A stretch of DNA of 40,340 nucleotides, from assembly GCA_903958045.1 (NCBI GenBank), contig CAJBRT010000194.1, positions 1-40,340 of the forward strand, written 5' to 3'. The notes below the pieces were generated by a model that saw only the letters and a program-made list of their open reading frames with translations, searched no databases and was not told where the DNA came from. The stretch is from an uncultured Bacteroidota bacterium. Lineage in GTDB: Bacteria; Bacteroidota; Bacteroidia; Chitinophagales; Chitinophagaceae. Below are positions 26,045-35,159 of the stretch, in pieces (positions within the stretch are counted from its first letter, which is position 1; every line of letters starts with the position of its first letter). A program made the translations under genes and the position numbers.

Positions 26045-26542
26045 ATGAATTTTTCTATTGAAACGCATATCCCTCCCGATTTTAACGACCATGCACGAGT
26101 TTGGATTTTTCAGAGCAGCAGGTTATTTAGCATGTCAGAAGCTTTTGAAATTGATAGCATTTTAAACGACCATTGCACTGGCTGGAAAAGTCATGGACAT
26201 GCTGTAAAAGGCTATGCCAATTTATTCTTTGGCCAATTTATTGTGGTCATGGCCGATGAAACAGAGGCCACCGTTGGCGGATGTAGCACAGACAGTTTAT
26301 TTAGAATGATCAAGCAAATTGAAGCGCTTTGTAAAGTAAATTTATTTGATAGACAAATGCTTGCCTTTTTAGTGAAAGACAAAATTCAACTATTACCACT
26401 CGCTCAAATTAAATATGCGGTATCAAACAACCATATCAGCCCTGATACTATTTATTTTAACAACACAGTAGGAACAAAAAAAGAATTGATGCAAAACTGG
26501 ATGATTCCTATGAACGAGAGCTGGCTCGCAGCAAGGGTTTAA
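26045..26542 (+). CDS. Conserved Bacteroidota protein of unknown function
   Basis: 165 residues, no signal peptide or membrane segment. Features: an N-terminal HARVWIFQSSR, a central KSHGHAVKGYANLFFGQFIV and MADE, the motif GGCSTDSLFRMIKQIE (about 78-93), then LFDRQMLAFLV. Homologues are widely labelled 'ABC transporter ATPase', but there is no Walker A (GxxxxGKS/T), Walker B or LSGGQ motif, so that name is not supported. A conserved Cys in GGCSTDS might be functional. It starts 15 bp after the CCG gene and is probably cotranscribed with the redox pair. Its last 35 bp overlap the convergent beta-barrel gene. Confidence 0.75.
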   Translation: MNFSIETHIPPDFNDHARVWIFQSSRLFSMSEAFEIDSILNDHCTGWKSHGHAVKGYANLFFGQFIVVMADETEATVGGCSTDSLFRMIKQIEALCKVNLFDRQMLAFLVKDKIQLLPLAQIKYAVSNNHISPDTIYFNNTVGTKKELMQNWMIPMNESWLAARV

Positions 26543-28946
26543 CAGGCTTTGTAACCACTTTATTCAATTGATAACTAATAGCGATTCTGTAATTTCTTGT
26601 ATTACTTGAGCTAAAAGATTCTAGATTAAAATTAGCGCCGTAAACAAATGTTTGAAACTGCTGCTGTGTGGTAGGATCAATAATATTGATAGATACAATT
26701 AAACGACGATCTAAAAATTTACGTTGCACCCCTAAATTAACTGTTAAATTACTTCTACTTCTACCCTGCGGGTCCGCAAAATTATTGTAGCGTGCGGTAC
26801 CTTCAAAAGTTAGCAAATTACTTGGGGTAAAATTATAATTGAGGCTGGTATAAAAAGTAGCACCATCCCGGTACTTGTACAATAATTTTTCTGAAGCCCC
26901 GTACTGATTAAATGTATACCCCGCACTCCCATTCATTCTAAATTTTTTGGTAAACGTGTAGCCACCCCAAGCACTTGCTTCATACTCTCTTCGATCAGCA
27001 ATGTTTTTCCAAGTTACTTCGGTTTTGCCACCCGATTGCAATGTTCGAATACTGTTAAACACCTGCGTTAGTTGGTTGTACCCTAGTGATGTGTTCACAT
27101 AATATTTGCCTTTTACATAACTAAAATTCCAATCATAGTTATGCGATAAAGTGGGTTCTAAATACGGGTTTCCAAATCTAATATTATAGGGGTCACTATA
27201 GTCGACATTGGGGTTTAATTCACCAATACCAGGCCTTCTAATAGTTGCCCTGTAAACAAGGGTGGAATTCATTTCTTTAGAGAACTCTTTACGAAGGGTG
27301 AAATTGGGAAGTATATTCCAATAGCCATTATCTACGTCACTTGCATTCCCCTTTAAAAAAATAAACTGCAAATTGGTATACTCGGCCTGAACACCAAAAG
27401 ATAAGCGGACCTTACTTTTAAAATTATAGGAAAGGCCTGCTCTCGCTGTTGCTACGAGCTGTTCGTTGGTAAAATCGTTGCTTAACAAATCATTGGTGGC
27501 AAATAATTGATCCGACTTGCGAAAAAACTGTGTATTCACACGCCCATGGTACCAAGTATTTAAAACAGAAATTCCTCCATTAAAATTATGTTGCTTGGTT
27601 TTTAGGGGGCGTAAAAAATCGACCCTTAATGACGCCGAATTGTTGTCTGTGTTAAATAATTGCCGTTGCGTAGAATCTACCCCCGTTGGTGTTTTATCAG
27701 GCAATAAAAACTGCTGAAAAAATGTTCTAGTATTATGAGAACTTGATAAATTGGCATTGGCAATAAAGCGAAGGTAACCCGGACCTGTTTTTTGTTTGAT
27801 ATTATAACTTCCAGATAATACATGGTTTAACCCGCCGCCCACACTGTGGTTATTTCGGTTGCTTAACCGGTAAATTTGTTGCTGGTTGTTGATATTGGTA
27901 AACGTATTATTCGAATTGTTATCAAATGAGTTTGGATTAAGCTGATACGTTAATGAAAGAATATGCTGCTTATCAATTTCATAATCAGCCTGTGCGCGAA
28001 AATTAGGTCTCGATGAAAAATTGGTAAACCTATTTTGTGTATTAAAATAATTAATAGAATCTCTATAAATATTTTCTCTTTTGGAATAACCATTTCCCGT
28101 GATGGTACTAAAACCCATCCCGCCATTTAGGTTCAATACTAGTTTTTGATTGCGGTAACTTCCATTTGCAGATGTTGACGATTCACCCCTTGTTCCAGCA
28201 CTCACATTCACTCTTCCCACCCATCCAATCTTTCCTTTTTTGGTAACAATGTTAATGACGCCTCCGGTTTCTGTTGCGTATTGAGGTGGAGGGTTTGTCA
28301 TGACCTCAATTTTTTCAATACTATTACCTGGCAAACTCTCTAGCAGGTCTTGGAGCTGTTGCGCATTTAAATCGGTGGGTTTGTCGTCTATTAATATGCG
28401 AGGCTCCCTTCCTTTTAATAATATTTTTCCGTTAGGGTCATTGTTAATGAGGGGCATATTTTTTAATAATTCGGCAGTAGTGGCACCACCACTTAGAGCA
28501 CTTTCGCCTACATTAAAAATGATTTTATCATCCTTGTTTTCTATGAGCGGCTTTTCGGCATAGACAATGACTTCCGAACTAGCCGCACCAGAAATATTTA
28601 GTTTAACATCTCCCAAATTAAAATCGTACCGTTCTTCTCTTAAATAAATACTGTCTATTTGAAGATCCGCATAACCCACCATCGTAGCTTTTAGCTTGTA
28701 ATATCCAAATGGCAAATTCAAACATTCAAAAGCGCCGTTTTTATCAGACACCACCTGAACCGCAACAACAGTATCTGACATTTTTTTTAATTGGATACTA
28801 GCAAAAGACAAAGCCTTACCTGTCCCTGCGTCTAACACATTGCCTATAATAAGCCCCATCGATCGACTGGCCTGAGGAGGTGGTTTCTGACAATAGCCCT
28901 GTATACAAAAAAACAAGGCCCCCATTATGGATAAAAAAGACTTCAT
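26508..28946 (-). CDS. Outer-membrane beta-barrel receptor (TonB-dependent-receptor-like)
   Basis: 812 residues. Signal peptide MKSFLSIMGALFFCIQGYCQ. A carboxypeptidase-regulatory-like domain spans about 30-115 (IIGNVLDAGTGKALSFASIQL), then a plug-like part about 125-240 (AELLKNMPLINNDPNGKILL, ILIDDKPTDLN, NPPPQYATETGGVINIVTKKG). The rest is an OMP_b-brl_3-type barrel. It has the same architecture as the 891-residue protein at 18195 but differs clearly in sequence and has no Gly-rich stretch. No SusD-like partner is nearby; the ligand is unknown. Its 3' end overlaps the 165-residue protein gene, and it is divergent from the YffB-like gene across 86 bp. Confidence 0.87.
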   Translation of the reverse strand: MKSFLSIMGALFFCIQGYCQKPPPQASRSMGLIIGNVLDAGTGKALSFASIQLKKMSDTVVAVQVVSDKNGAFECLNLPFGYYKLKATMVGYADLQIDSIYLREERYDFNLGDVKLNISGAASSEVIVYAEKPLIENKDDKIIFNVGESALSGGATTAELLKNMPLINNDPNGKILLKGREPRILIDDKPTDLNAQQLQDLLESLPGNSIEKIEVMTNPPPQYATETGGVINIVTKKGKIGWVGRVNVSAGTRGESSTSANGSYRNQKLVLNLNGGMGFSTITGNGYSKRENIYRDSINYFNTQNRFTNFSSRPNFRAQADYEIDKQHILSLTYQLNPNSFDNNSNNTFTNINNQQQIYRLSNRNNHSVGGGLNHVLSGSYNIKQKTGPGYLRFIANANLSSSHNTRTFFQQFLLPDKTPTGVDSTQRQLFNTDNNSASLRVDFLRPLKTKQHNFNGGISVLNTWYHGRVNTQFFRKSDQLFATNDLLSNDFTNEQLVATARAGLSYNFKSKVRLSFGVQAEYTNLQFIFLKGNASDVDNGYWNILPNFTLRKEFSKEMNSTLVYRATIRRPGIGELNPNVDYSDPYNIRFGNPYLEPTLSHNYDWNFSYVKGKYYVNTSLGYNQLTQVFNSIRTLQSGGKTEVTWKNIADRREYEASAWGGYTFTKKFRMNGSAGYTFNQYGASEKLLYKYRDGATFYTSLNYNFTPSNLLTFEGTARYNNFADPQGRSRSNLTVNLGVQRKFLDRRLIVSINIIDPTTQQQFQTFVYGANFNLESFSSSNTRNYRIAISYQLNKVVTKPVKPLLRASSRS

Positions 28947-29032
28947 AGTATCGTTTACAAAATAAATCTTTATTGGCAGGATGAGAAATAATAAGTGGTA
29001 ATTGGCTATTTTTATATAAATAATCGGCCACC

Positions 29033-29380
29033 ATGTTAACGATCTACGGTATACCCAATTGCGACACTGTAAAAAAGAGTTTAGACTGGCTTACAAAACA
29101 CAAGATTGAATATGTGTTTCATAACTACAAAAAAGAAGGCGTAACAGCTGTGCTATTAAAAGACTGGATGTCGCAACAAGATTTTACGCTGATTGTAAAT
29201 ACAAAATCAGCTACTTACAAAAAATTAAGCCCAGCAGATCAGGTAAAATGCACAAAAGCAAATACAGCTGTTGCAGTACTTCAAGAAAACACCAGTTTAA
29301 TTAAAAGACCCATCGTAACCAAAAAGGGCAAGATAATAGCTATTGGATTTGACCCAGTAACGTATGCAACCCTATTTTAA
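29033..29380 (+). CDS. ArsC/Spx-family protein (YffB-like)
   Basis: 115 residues, thioredoxin-like fold. The N-terminal motif is YGIPNCDTVKKSLDWL with a single Cys10, which matches YffB/ArsC-like proteins; the CxxC of Spx and the Arg triad of true arsenate reductases cannot be confirmed. RPIVTKKGKIIAIGF near the C-terminus is the family's conserved 'RP' region. Function uncertain: a glutathione- or thiol-linked reductase is the usual guess. No ars genes are near. TATTTTTA at 29007-29014 is a one-mismatch -7 element. The last 9 bp overlap the 3' end of the TlpA-like gene. Confidence 0.82.
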   Translation: MLTIYGIPNCDTVKKSLDWLTKHKIEYVFHNYKKEGVTAVLLKDWMSQQDFTLIVNTKSATYKKLSPADQVKCTKANTAVAVLQENTSLIKRPIVTKKGKIIAIGFDPVTYATLF

Positions 29381-30460
29381 AATAGAAGCTAATTTTTGCA
29401 AGAGGTCTTCTCCTCTCAAATCTTTTCCAATAATTTTTCCAGTAGGGTCAATTAATAAATTAGCAGGGATACTTTGAATACGGTACAGTTGTGCCACTTC
29501 GTTACTCCAGTATTTTAAATCACTAACATGGGTCCATGTTAGTTTATCAGCTGCAATCGCCTGAATCCAGCCATTTTTATCTTGATCTAATGAAACACCC
29601 AATACGGTAAAGTTTTTTGATTTAAACTTATTGAATGCGGCAACAACATTTGGATTTTCTTGTCTACAAGGTCGACACCAACTGGCCCAAAAATCTATAA
29701 GTACATACTTACCTCTAAATGAAGTCAGTTTAACAGGCTTACCATTTTGATCATTTTGCGTAAACTCTGTTGCCATAGAACCAATTTGTCCAATTTTAGC
29801 ATCGTTCACAGATTTTACAATCATTTCAGAAAAATAGCCTTTTTGTGCAGCTGGCTGGAGTTCGTTAAACATACGCTCTAATTCTTGTGGCCCAGAAAAT
29901 AAAGGCCCAACGGCATACAGTGCAAAAGAACTTACCACCGATGCTGGATTAGCATTAACAAACGTTACCGTTTCATTTATAAGCACTTGCTTATAATTAT
30001 TAAACAAACCAATAAGCGAATCACGCTTTGGTGTTTGTGCCGTTTCTGCTTGAATGATCGGCACAATAGCGTTTAGCTTATCTTTTAAAGGTACAAATTG
30101 AAATTTAAATTTTTCGTACGTCTGGTGTAATGCCGATCCTGATAATTTAATTTGATCAGGCGCAGCTATATCACCCTCAATTAAAACAGCTTCACCGCCA
30201 ATAAACATTTCGATATTTATTTGAGGTGCCGCAGAAAAGATGAGTTGCAAAAGCATCCCTTCATTTACATTACCCTTTAATATAAAGGCGCCATCCGCAA
30301 TAGTCGCAGTAGCAAGGGACTGTCCATTAAAAACATTTTTTAAAGTTGCAGTACTACCATTTGTCAATCCTTTAACTTTACCAGTTACCGTAAAATTGGC
30401 AGCTATGGAGGATTGAAAAGCAAATAAAAGGGAAACCGTGTATATAATGAGTTTACGCAT
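29372..30460 (-). CDS. TlpA-like thiol:disulfide oxidoreductase with N-terminal DUF4369-type domain
   Basis: 362 residues. Signal peptide of about 20 residues (MRKLIIYTVSLLFAFQSSIA). A beta-rich DUF4369-like domain (about 23-115) and a helical middle (about 115-225) precede a thioredoxin-like AhpC-TSA/Redoxin domain with active site WASWCRPC (Cys262, Cys265) and the cis-Pro loop SIPANLLID. A periplasmic thiol reductase, possibly for cytochrome maturation or reductive repair, is likely. It starts 28 bp after hisIE on the same strand, so it may be transcribed by readthrough from the trp-his operon although no metabolic link is evident. Confidence 0.87.
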   Translation of the reverse strand: MRKLIIYTVSLLFAFQSSIAANFTVTGKVKGLTNGSTATLKNVFNGQSLATATIADGAFILKGNVNEGMLLQLIFSAAPQINIEMFIGGEAVLIEGDIAAPDQIKLSGSALHQTYEKFKFQFVPLKDKLNAIVPIIQAETAQTPKRDSLIGLFNNYKQVLINETVTFVNANPASVVSSFALYAVGPLFSGPQELERMFNELQPAAQKGYFSEMIVKSVNDAKIGQIGSMATEFTQNDQNGKPVKLTSFRGKYVLIDFWASWCRPCRQENPNVVAAFNKFKSKNFTVLGVSLDQDKNGWIQAIAADKLTWTHVSDLKYWSNEVAQLYRIQSIPANLLIDPTGKIIGKDLRGEDLLQKLASILK

Positions 30461-30488
30461 ACTTACTATTTGAGTCTATTGGGAGATT

Positions 30489-31091
30489 CTATTTTTTATG
30501 TCTATTTTTTAAAATTTCAATAACATCCTGTAAACTATATCCTTTTGCTTGTAACAAAATTAAATAATGAAAAAGTAGATCAGAGGCTTCATTTAAAAAT
30601 AAAAGCTCATTGTCATCTTTTGACTCAATGACAAGTTCAACTGCTTCTTCACCAACTTTTTGTGCAATTTTATTCATACCTTTTGCAAACAAAGAAGCTA
30701 CATATGAACTATCTGGATTTTCATTTTTGCGGCTTGCAATAACGGTTTCTAAATAGCTTAAAAATTGAGCCGAATTATTTTCTTCTCCCCAGCATGTATC
30801 CGTTCCGTTATGACAAGTAGGCCCAGCCGGAATAACTTTTACAAGAAGCGCATCGGCATCACAATCAAGTAACATTTCTTTGAAATTCAAAAAATGCCCA
30901 CTCTCTTCTCCTTTTGTCCAAAGTCTATTTTTAGACCTGCTAAAAAAGGTAACTTTTTTTGAGGAGAGGGTTGATTCTATTGCAGCAGCATTCATAAATC
31001 CAAGCATTAATACCTTACTGGTTTCAATGTCCTGAACAATCGCTGGCACCAGTCCATCTGCATATTTTGAAAAATCAATTTTGTCTAACAT
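30489..31091 (-). CDS. hisIE: Bifunctional phosphoribosyl-AMP cyclohydrolase / phosphoribosyl-ATP pyrophosphatase
   Basis: 200 residues. It performs the second and third steps of histidine synthesis. The HisI half (about 1-110) has the metal-binding segment CDADALLVKV (Cys77, Asp78, Asp80) and the zinc cysteines of PTCHNGTDTCW (Cys93, Cys100). The HisE half (about 110-200) shows the helical SLFAKGMNKIAQKVGEEAVE with the conserved EEAVE. It is the last his gene of the block, 21 bp after hisF. The fusion is the usual Bacteroidota form. Confidence 0.95.
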   Translation of the reverse strand: MLDKIDFSKYADGLVPAIVQDIETSKVLMLGFMNAAAIESTLSSKKVTFFSRSKNRLWTKGEESGHFLNFKEMLLDCDADALLVKVIPAGPTCHNGTDTCWGEENNSAQFLSYLETVIASRKNENPDSSYVASLFAKGMNKIAQKVGEEAVELVIESKDDNELLFLNEASDLLFHYLILLQAKGYSLQDVIEILKNRHKK

Positions 31092-31112
31092 AAGTTGTTG
31101 TAAATGTAAAAA

Positions 31113-31871
31113 TTAAAGCCTAATTGGCAATCCTTTGTCTAATAAAAATGATTTTAAAGCATGCACCTCCATTTCTTTAAAATGAAAAATACTAGCTGCT
31201 AATGCCGCATCAGCAGATCCTGCCTTAAAAACAGCCTCAAAATGCTCCATGGTTCCGCCACCACCCGAGGCAATTACTGGAATTGACACCCCCTTTGAAA
31301 CAGCAGCAGTAATATCCAAAGCAAAACCTGCTTTGGTGCCATCATGGTTCATAGAGGTTAAAAGAATTTCGCCAGCGCCTAGGCTTGCAGCTTCTTGAGC
31401 CCATGCAAGGCAAGTAGTTCTAGTGGGAACCGTTCCGCCATTTAAATAAACATACCACTGTCCATCCGATTCTTGTTTGGTGTCGATGGCAACTACAATG
31501 CACTGACTTCCAAATTCCCTTGCCATGTCAGCAATGATTGTAGGGTTTTTAAACGCAGCCGAGTTTACAGCTATTTTATCAGCACCATTTTGCAGTAAAA
31601 TGCGCACGTCTTCGATACTAGCAACACCACCACCCACAGTAAATGGAATATTGATCACTGCTGCGATTTTTTTTGCTAAATCCGCTAAGGTTTTACGTTT
31701 TTCATTGGTTGCCGTAATGTCTAAAAAAACCAGTTCATCTATACCTGCTGCTGCATAAAAAGCGCCCAGCTCGACAGGATCACCAGCGTCTCTTATATTT
31801 TCAAAATTGACCCCTTTAACGGTTCTTCCATTTTTAATATCCAAACAAGCAATGATTCTTTTTGCTAACAT
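31113..31871 (-). CDS. hisF: Imidazole glycerol phosphate synthase, cyclase subunit
   Basis: 252 residues, a (beta/alpha)8 barrel. With HisH it turns PRFAR and ammonia into imidazole glycerol phosphate and AICAR. Catalytic Asp11 (IACLDIKNG) and Asp130 (VVAIDTK) fall at their standard positions. Phosphate-binding glycines are seen in VGGGVAS and ASGGGGT. It starts 9 bp after hisA and precedes hisIE by 21 bp. Normal length. Confidence 0.96.
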   Translation of the reverse strand: MLAKRIIACLDIKNGRTVKGVNFENIRDAGDPVELGAFYAAAGIDELVFLDITATNEKRKTLADLAKKIAAVINIPFTVGGGVASIEDVRILLQNGADKIAVNSAAFKNPTIIADMAREFGSQCIVVAIDTKQESDGQWYVYLNGGTVPTRTTCLAWAQEAASLGAGEILLTSMNHDGTKAGFALDITAAVSKGVSIPVIASGGGGTMEHFEAVFKAGSADAALAASIFHFKEMEVHALKSFLLDKGLPIRL

Positions 31872-31880
31872 AAGATTGAA

Positions 31881-32600
31881 TTATGAATTAAACTGCTGCA
31901 ATGATGCTAGTGAAATTCGGTTTTCATAAATTGCCTTACCCACAATGGCTCCTGCGCAACCAATTGCATCAAGTGCTTCTAAATCTTGAAGCGAACTCAC
32001 ACCACCACTTGCAACAAGTTTTAAATTTGGAAATAACTGAATCAGTGACTGGTAAAGTTTTATCGAAGGGCCTTCTAGCCTGCCATCTTTTGAAACGTCG
32101 GTACAAAAAATATTGGTGATGCCATGAGCGAGATAGTCAGTCAAAAAAGATTCTATGGATATAGTAGAAGTTTGCATCCAACCGTTCACTGCTATGAGGT
32201 TGTCCTTTACATCTGCTCCTAAAAAAAACTTTTCGGCACCATACTTATTCAACCAACTTAAAAAAAGTGTAGGATTGGCTACCGCTATACTACCAATGGT
32301 AGCAAGGGATGCGCCACGCTCAAATACATGTGCCACATCATTATCGGTTTTTATACCACCACCAAAATCAATCACTAGCTTTGTGTTAAGCGCAATGGAT
32401 TCGAGCACTTTCCAGTTTTTTACATCGCCTGCCTTTGCACCATCCAAATCAACTAAATGTAACCGCTGTATGCCAGCTGCTTCAAAAGCTTTTGCTACTT
32501 CCAAAGGATTTTCGTTATAAATGGTTTTTTGCGCATAATCTCCTTCCGTTAATCGAACGCATTTCCCATCAATAATATCAATAGCAGGTATAATTTGCAT
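31881..32600 (-). CDS. hisA: ProFAR isomerase
   Basis: 239 residues, a (beta/alpha)8 barrel homologous to HisF. It isomerises ProFAR to PRFAR. Asp8 (IIPAIDIIDG) and Asp130 (LGADVKDN) are the catalytic acids; DFGGGIK and ASGGVSS bind the two phosphates. The start lies 1 bp after the hisH stop, indicating strong coupling. A trpF gene is present in the same operon, so there is no need to propose a dual HisA/TrpF enzyme (PriA). Confidence 0.95.
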   Translation of the reverse strand: MQIIPAIDIIDGKCVRLTEGDYAQKTIYNENPLEVAKAFEAAGIQRLHLVDLDGAKAGDVKNWKVLESIALNTKLVIDFGGGIKTDNDVAHVFERGASLATIGSIAVANPTLFLSWLNKYGAEKFFLGADVKDNLIAVNGWMQTSTISIESFLTDYLAHGITNIFCTDVSKDGRLEGPSIKLYQSLIQLFPNLKLVASGGVSSLQDLEALDAIGCAGAIVGKAIYENRISLASLQQFNS

Positions 32601-32601
32601 C

Positions 32602-33192
32602 TTATACGATATCTAAAAAGTTTTGTAATATTTTTTCGCCTACGGCAGCACTTTTTTCGGGATGAAATTGCACCCCATAAAAATTATTTTTGTGTAGCGC
32701 CGCACTGTAGGGTAAGATATAATTTGTGGTAGCTGCGGTGTCTGGCCCAAGGGCTGCATAATACCCATGCACAAAATAACAATAAGCATTTTCAGGGAGG
32801 TCGTTAAATAAGTTTGACGAATAGTCACTTATGGTATTCCAACCTACTTGCGGAATTTTATCGGCACCATTGGGTAAAAATGAAACCACACGCTCATCAA
32901 ATACAGACAAACAAGTAGTATCGTTTTCTTCAGAATAAGAACACAGTAGTTGCATGCCTAAACAAATACCTAATACAGGCTGTTCCAATTTTTTAATAAC
33001 GGTATCTAAATTTCTTTCTTTTAAATATGCCATGGCTGTGCTCGCCTCTCCTACGCCCGGAAAAATAACACGATCCGCTTTTTGCAATTCCTCTATATTA
33101 TCTGTTACAACCGGACTAACCCCAAGTCTTTCAATTGCATAGGTAACCGATAATATATTTCCAGCATTATATTTTACAATTGCAACGTTCAT
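32602..33192 (-). CDS. hisH: Imidazole glycerol phosphate synthase, glutaminase subunit
   Basis: 196 residues, class I glutamine amidotransferase. It hydrolyses glutamine and feeds ammonia to HisF. The nucleophile is Cys77 in LGICLGMQLL; His177 and Glu179 in VQFHPEKS complete the triad. The ATG at 33192 (MNVAIVKYNAG) was chosen over an in-frame TTG at 33207, which lies inside trpA. Only 1 bp separates it from the trpA stop, and this is the junction where the trp genes pass into the his genes. Confidence 0.95.
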   Translation of the reverse strand: MNVAIVKYNAGNILSVTYAIERLGVSPVVTDNIEELQKADRVIFPGVGEASTAMAYLKERNLDTVIKKLEQPVLGICLGMQLLCSYSEENDTTCLSVFDERVVSFLPNGADKIPQVGWNTISDYSSNLFNDLPENAYCYFVHGYYAALGPDTAATTNYILPYSAALHKNNFYGVQFHPEKSAAVGEKILQNFLDIV

Positions 33193-33193
33193 A

Positions 33194-33970
33194 TTATGAT
33201 TTACCAATTATAGAAGATAAAAATTGAGCGGTAGTAGCAGACACATCTGTACTTTTTTCAAGCGCTTTGATATAGGCAGATCCTATAATGGCACCAGTTG
33301 TATACCTAGTAGCCAATTCAAAGGAAGCTGCATCTTTTACGCCAAACCCAACCAAAATGGGATTGTTTAACTGTAACTCTTTTAGTTTTTGCAAATATGC
33401 GTCCACGGCGTCAAAATTTAGTGCTGCACCTGTTGTCGCAGAAGCACTAACTGCATATAAAAATCCTGAACTTAGGGAGTCTAAATATTGAATACGTTCG
33501 GTTGGTGTTTCGGGCGTGACTAAAAAAATAAAATCTAATTGGTGCTTTTTTAGAATAGCGCCATATTTTGTTTCAAACTCATACGCTGGCATATCTGGCA
33601 AAATAAGTCCATCTACCCCTACCGCTGCTGCTGCCATACAAAATTTATCGAATCCATATTGCAATACCGGATTCATATAACCCATGAGCACAACAGGTAT
33701 GTTGCTAGTAGTTCTCAATGATTTCAATTGATCCAATAAAACCTCGATAGACATGCCATTTTCTATAGCTTTGGCACCACTTTCTTGAATGACAGGTCCA
33801 TCTGCTAGTGGATCTGAATAAGGCATCCCAATTTCTACTAAATCAGCACCGTTTTTATCGAGGGCAGCAATGATCGGTAGCGTACTATCTAGTGTTGGAT
33901 AACCCGCCGTGCAGTATACATTTAATACTTTTGATGACTTAGCATCAAATAGCTTTTTTAATCTTGTCAT
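33194..33970 (-). CDS. trpA: Tryptophan synthase alpha subunit
   Basis: 258 residues, a (beta/alpha)8 barrel. It cleaves indole-3-glycerol phosphate to indole, which is passed to TrpB. Glu46 in LVEIGMPYSDP and Asp57 in LADGPV are the catalytic pair. Later motifs PDMPAYE and VGFGVKD are in place. Its ATG overlaps the trpB stop by 4 bp (ATGA), and its stop is 1 bp before hisH. Confidence 0.96.
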   Translation of the reverse strand: MTRLKKLFDAKSSKVLNVYCTAGYPTLDSTLPIIAALDKNGADLVEIGMPYSDPLADGPVIQESGAKAIENGMSIEVLLDQLKSLRTTSNIPVVLMGYMNPVLQYGFDKFCMAAAAVGVDGLILPDMPAYEFETKYGAILKKHQLDFIFLVTPETPTERIQYLDSLSSGFLYAVSASATTGAALNFDAVDAYLQKLKELQLNNPILVGFGVKDAASFELATRYTTGAIIGSAYIKALEKSTDVSATTAQFLSSIIGKS

Positions 33971-35157
33971 GAATCTAATTTTTGCATGTACGTAGATAAA
34001 TCTTTATCGCCTCTTCCACTCAAACAAATAACAACCGTATCAGTTGGCTTCCACTTTATTTGATCCAGTGCAGCAAAAGCATGTGCCGTTTCTAAGGCAG
34101 GAATAATGCCTTCTGTTTTACTAACATGAAAGGCAGCATCCATGGCTTCATCATCGGTGGCACTTAAAAATAATCCTCTTCCTGATGTATATAAATTTGC
34201 ATGCATTGGGCCAATACCAGGATAATCTAAACCCGCCGAAATGCTATGTGGCTCTATCACCTGTCCATCAGTTGTTTGCATTAACAAGCTTTTACTTCCG
34301 TGTAAAATACCGGGTGTACCAAGCTGCGTAGTAGCTGCACTCATATTCGTTTGAACGCCATGTCCAGCCGCTTCAACCGCTACAATTTGAACCGAAGGTT
34401 CTTCTAAAAAATGATAAAATGCCCCCGCCGCATTACTACCACCTCCCACACAAGCAATAACGTGAGTAGGAAGTTCAGTACCTGTTTGGACTAATAACTG
34501 TTTACGAATTTCTGCACTAATTACACTTTGAAAACGTGCCACCATATCGGGGTATGGATGTGGGCCTACTACGCTGCCAATAATATAATGCGTATCGGTA
34601 GGATTATTGATCCAGTCTCTAATGGCTTCGTTGGTGGCATCTTTCAATGTTTTACTACCGCTGATGGCAGGCACAACAGTAGCACCCAACATACGCATAC
34701 GCGCTACATTGGGCGCCTGCCTTTCAATATCTTTTTCACCCATGTATACAATACATTCCATGCCCTTTAATGCACAAACAGTTGCAGTTGCCACCCCATG
34801 TTGTCCAGCACCCGTTTCTGCAATGATGCGGGTTTTCCCCAGTTTTTGTGCAAGTATAATCTGACCAATGGTATTGTTTATTTTATGTGCCCCTGTATGA
34901 CACAAATCTTCTCTTTTTAAATAGATAGTTGTGCCATATTGTTCACTCAACCTTTTTGCTAAAAATAAGGGCGTGGGTCTACCCACATAATGTTGCAAAA
35001 GATCGTTCACCTCTTTTATAAAATCTTCATCATCCATTATTTGCAAATACTGGCTTTTAAGTTGTGCCACATTCGCAAATAACATTTCAGGAATAAAGGC
35101 GCCACCAAAATCTCCATAGTAACCATGCTCGTTGGGATTTGTAAATGTTTGTTGCAT
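33967..35157 (-). CDS. trpB: Tryptophan synthase beta subunit
   Basis: 396 residues, fold type II PLP enzyme, TrpB1 type by length and motifs. It joins indole and serine into tryptophan. The PLP lysine is Lys92 in HTGAHKINN; the phosphate-binding loop is GGGSNA. FGGAFIPEML near the N-terminus is the family start. Overlap with trpA and a 2-bp gap to trpF point to coupled translation. Confidence 0.97.
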   Translation of the reverse strand: MQQTFTNPNEHGYYGDFGGAFIPEMLFANVAQLKSQYLQIMDDEDFIKEVNDLLQHYVGRPTPLFLAKRLSEQYGTTIYLKREDLCHTGAHKINNTIGQIILAQKLGKTRIIAETGAGQHGVATATVCALKGMECIVYMGEKDIERQAPNVARMRMLGATVVPAISGSKTLKDATNEAIRDWINNPTDTHYIIGSVVGPHPYPDMVARFQSVISAEIRKQLLVQTGTELPTHVIACVGGGSNAAGAFYHFLEEPSVQIVAVEAAGHGVQTNMSAATTQLGTPGILHGSKSLLMQTTDGQVIEPHSISAGLDYPGIGPMHANLYTSGRGLFLSATDDEAMDAAFHVSKTEGIIPALETAHAFAALDQIKWKPTDTVVICLSGRGDKDLSTYMQKLDS

Positions 35158-35159
35158 TA

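Noticed and set aside
26045..26542. ABC transporter ATPase
   Set aside because: No Walker A, Walker B or LSGGQ motif and too short for the family.
31881..32600. PriA-type dual HisA/TrpF enzyme
   Set aside because: A separate intact trpF is in the same operon.
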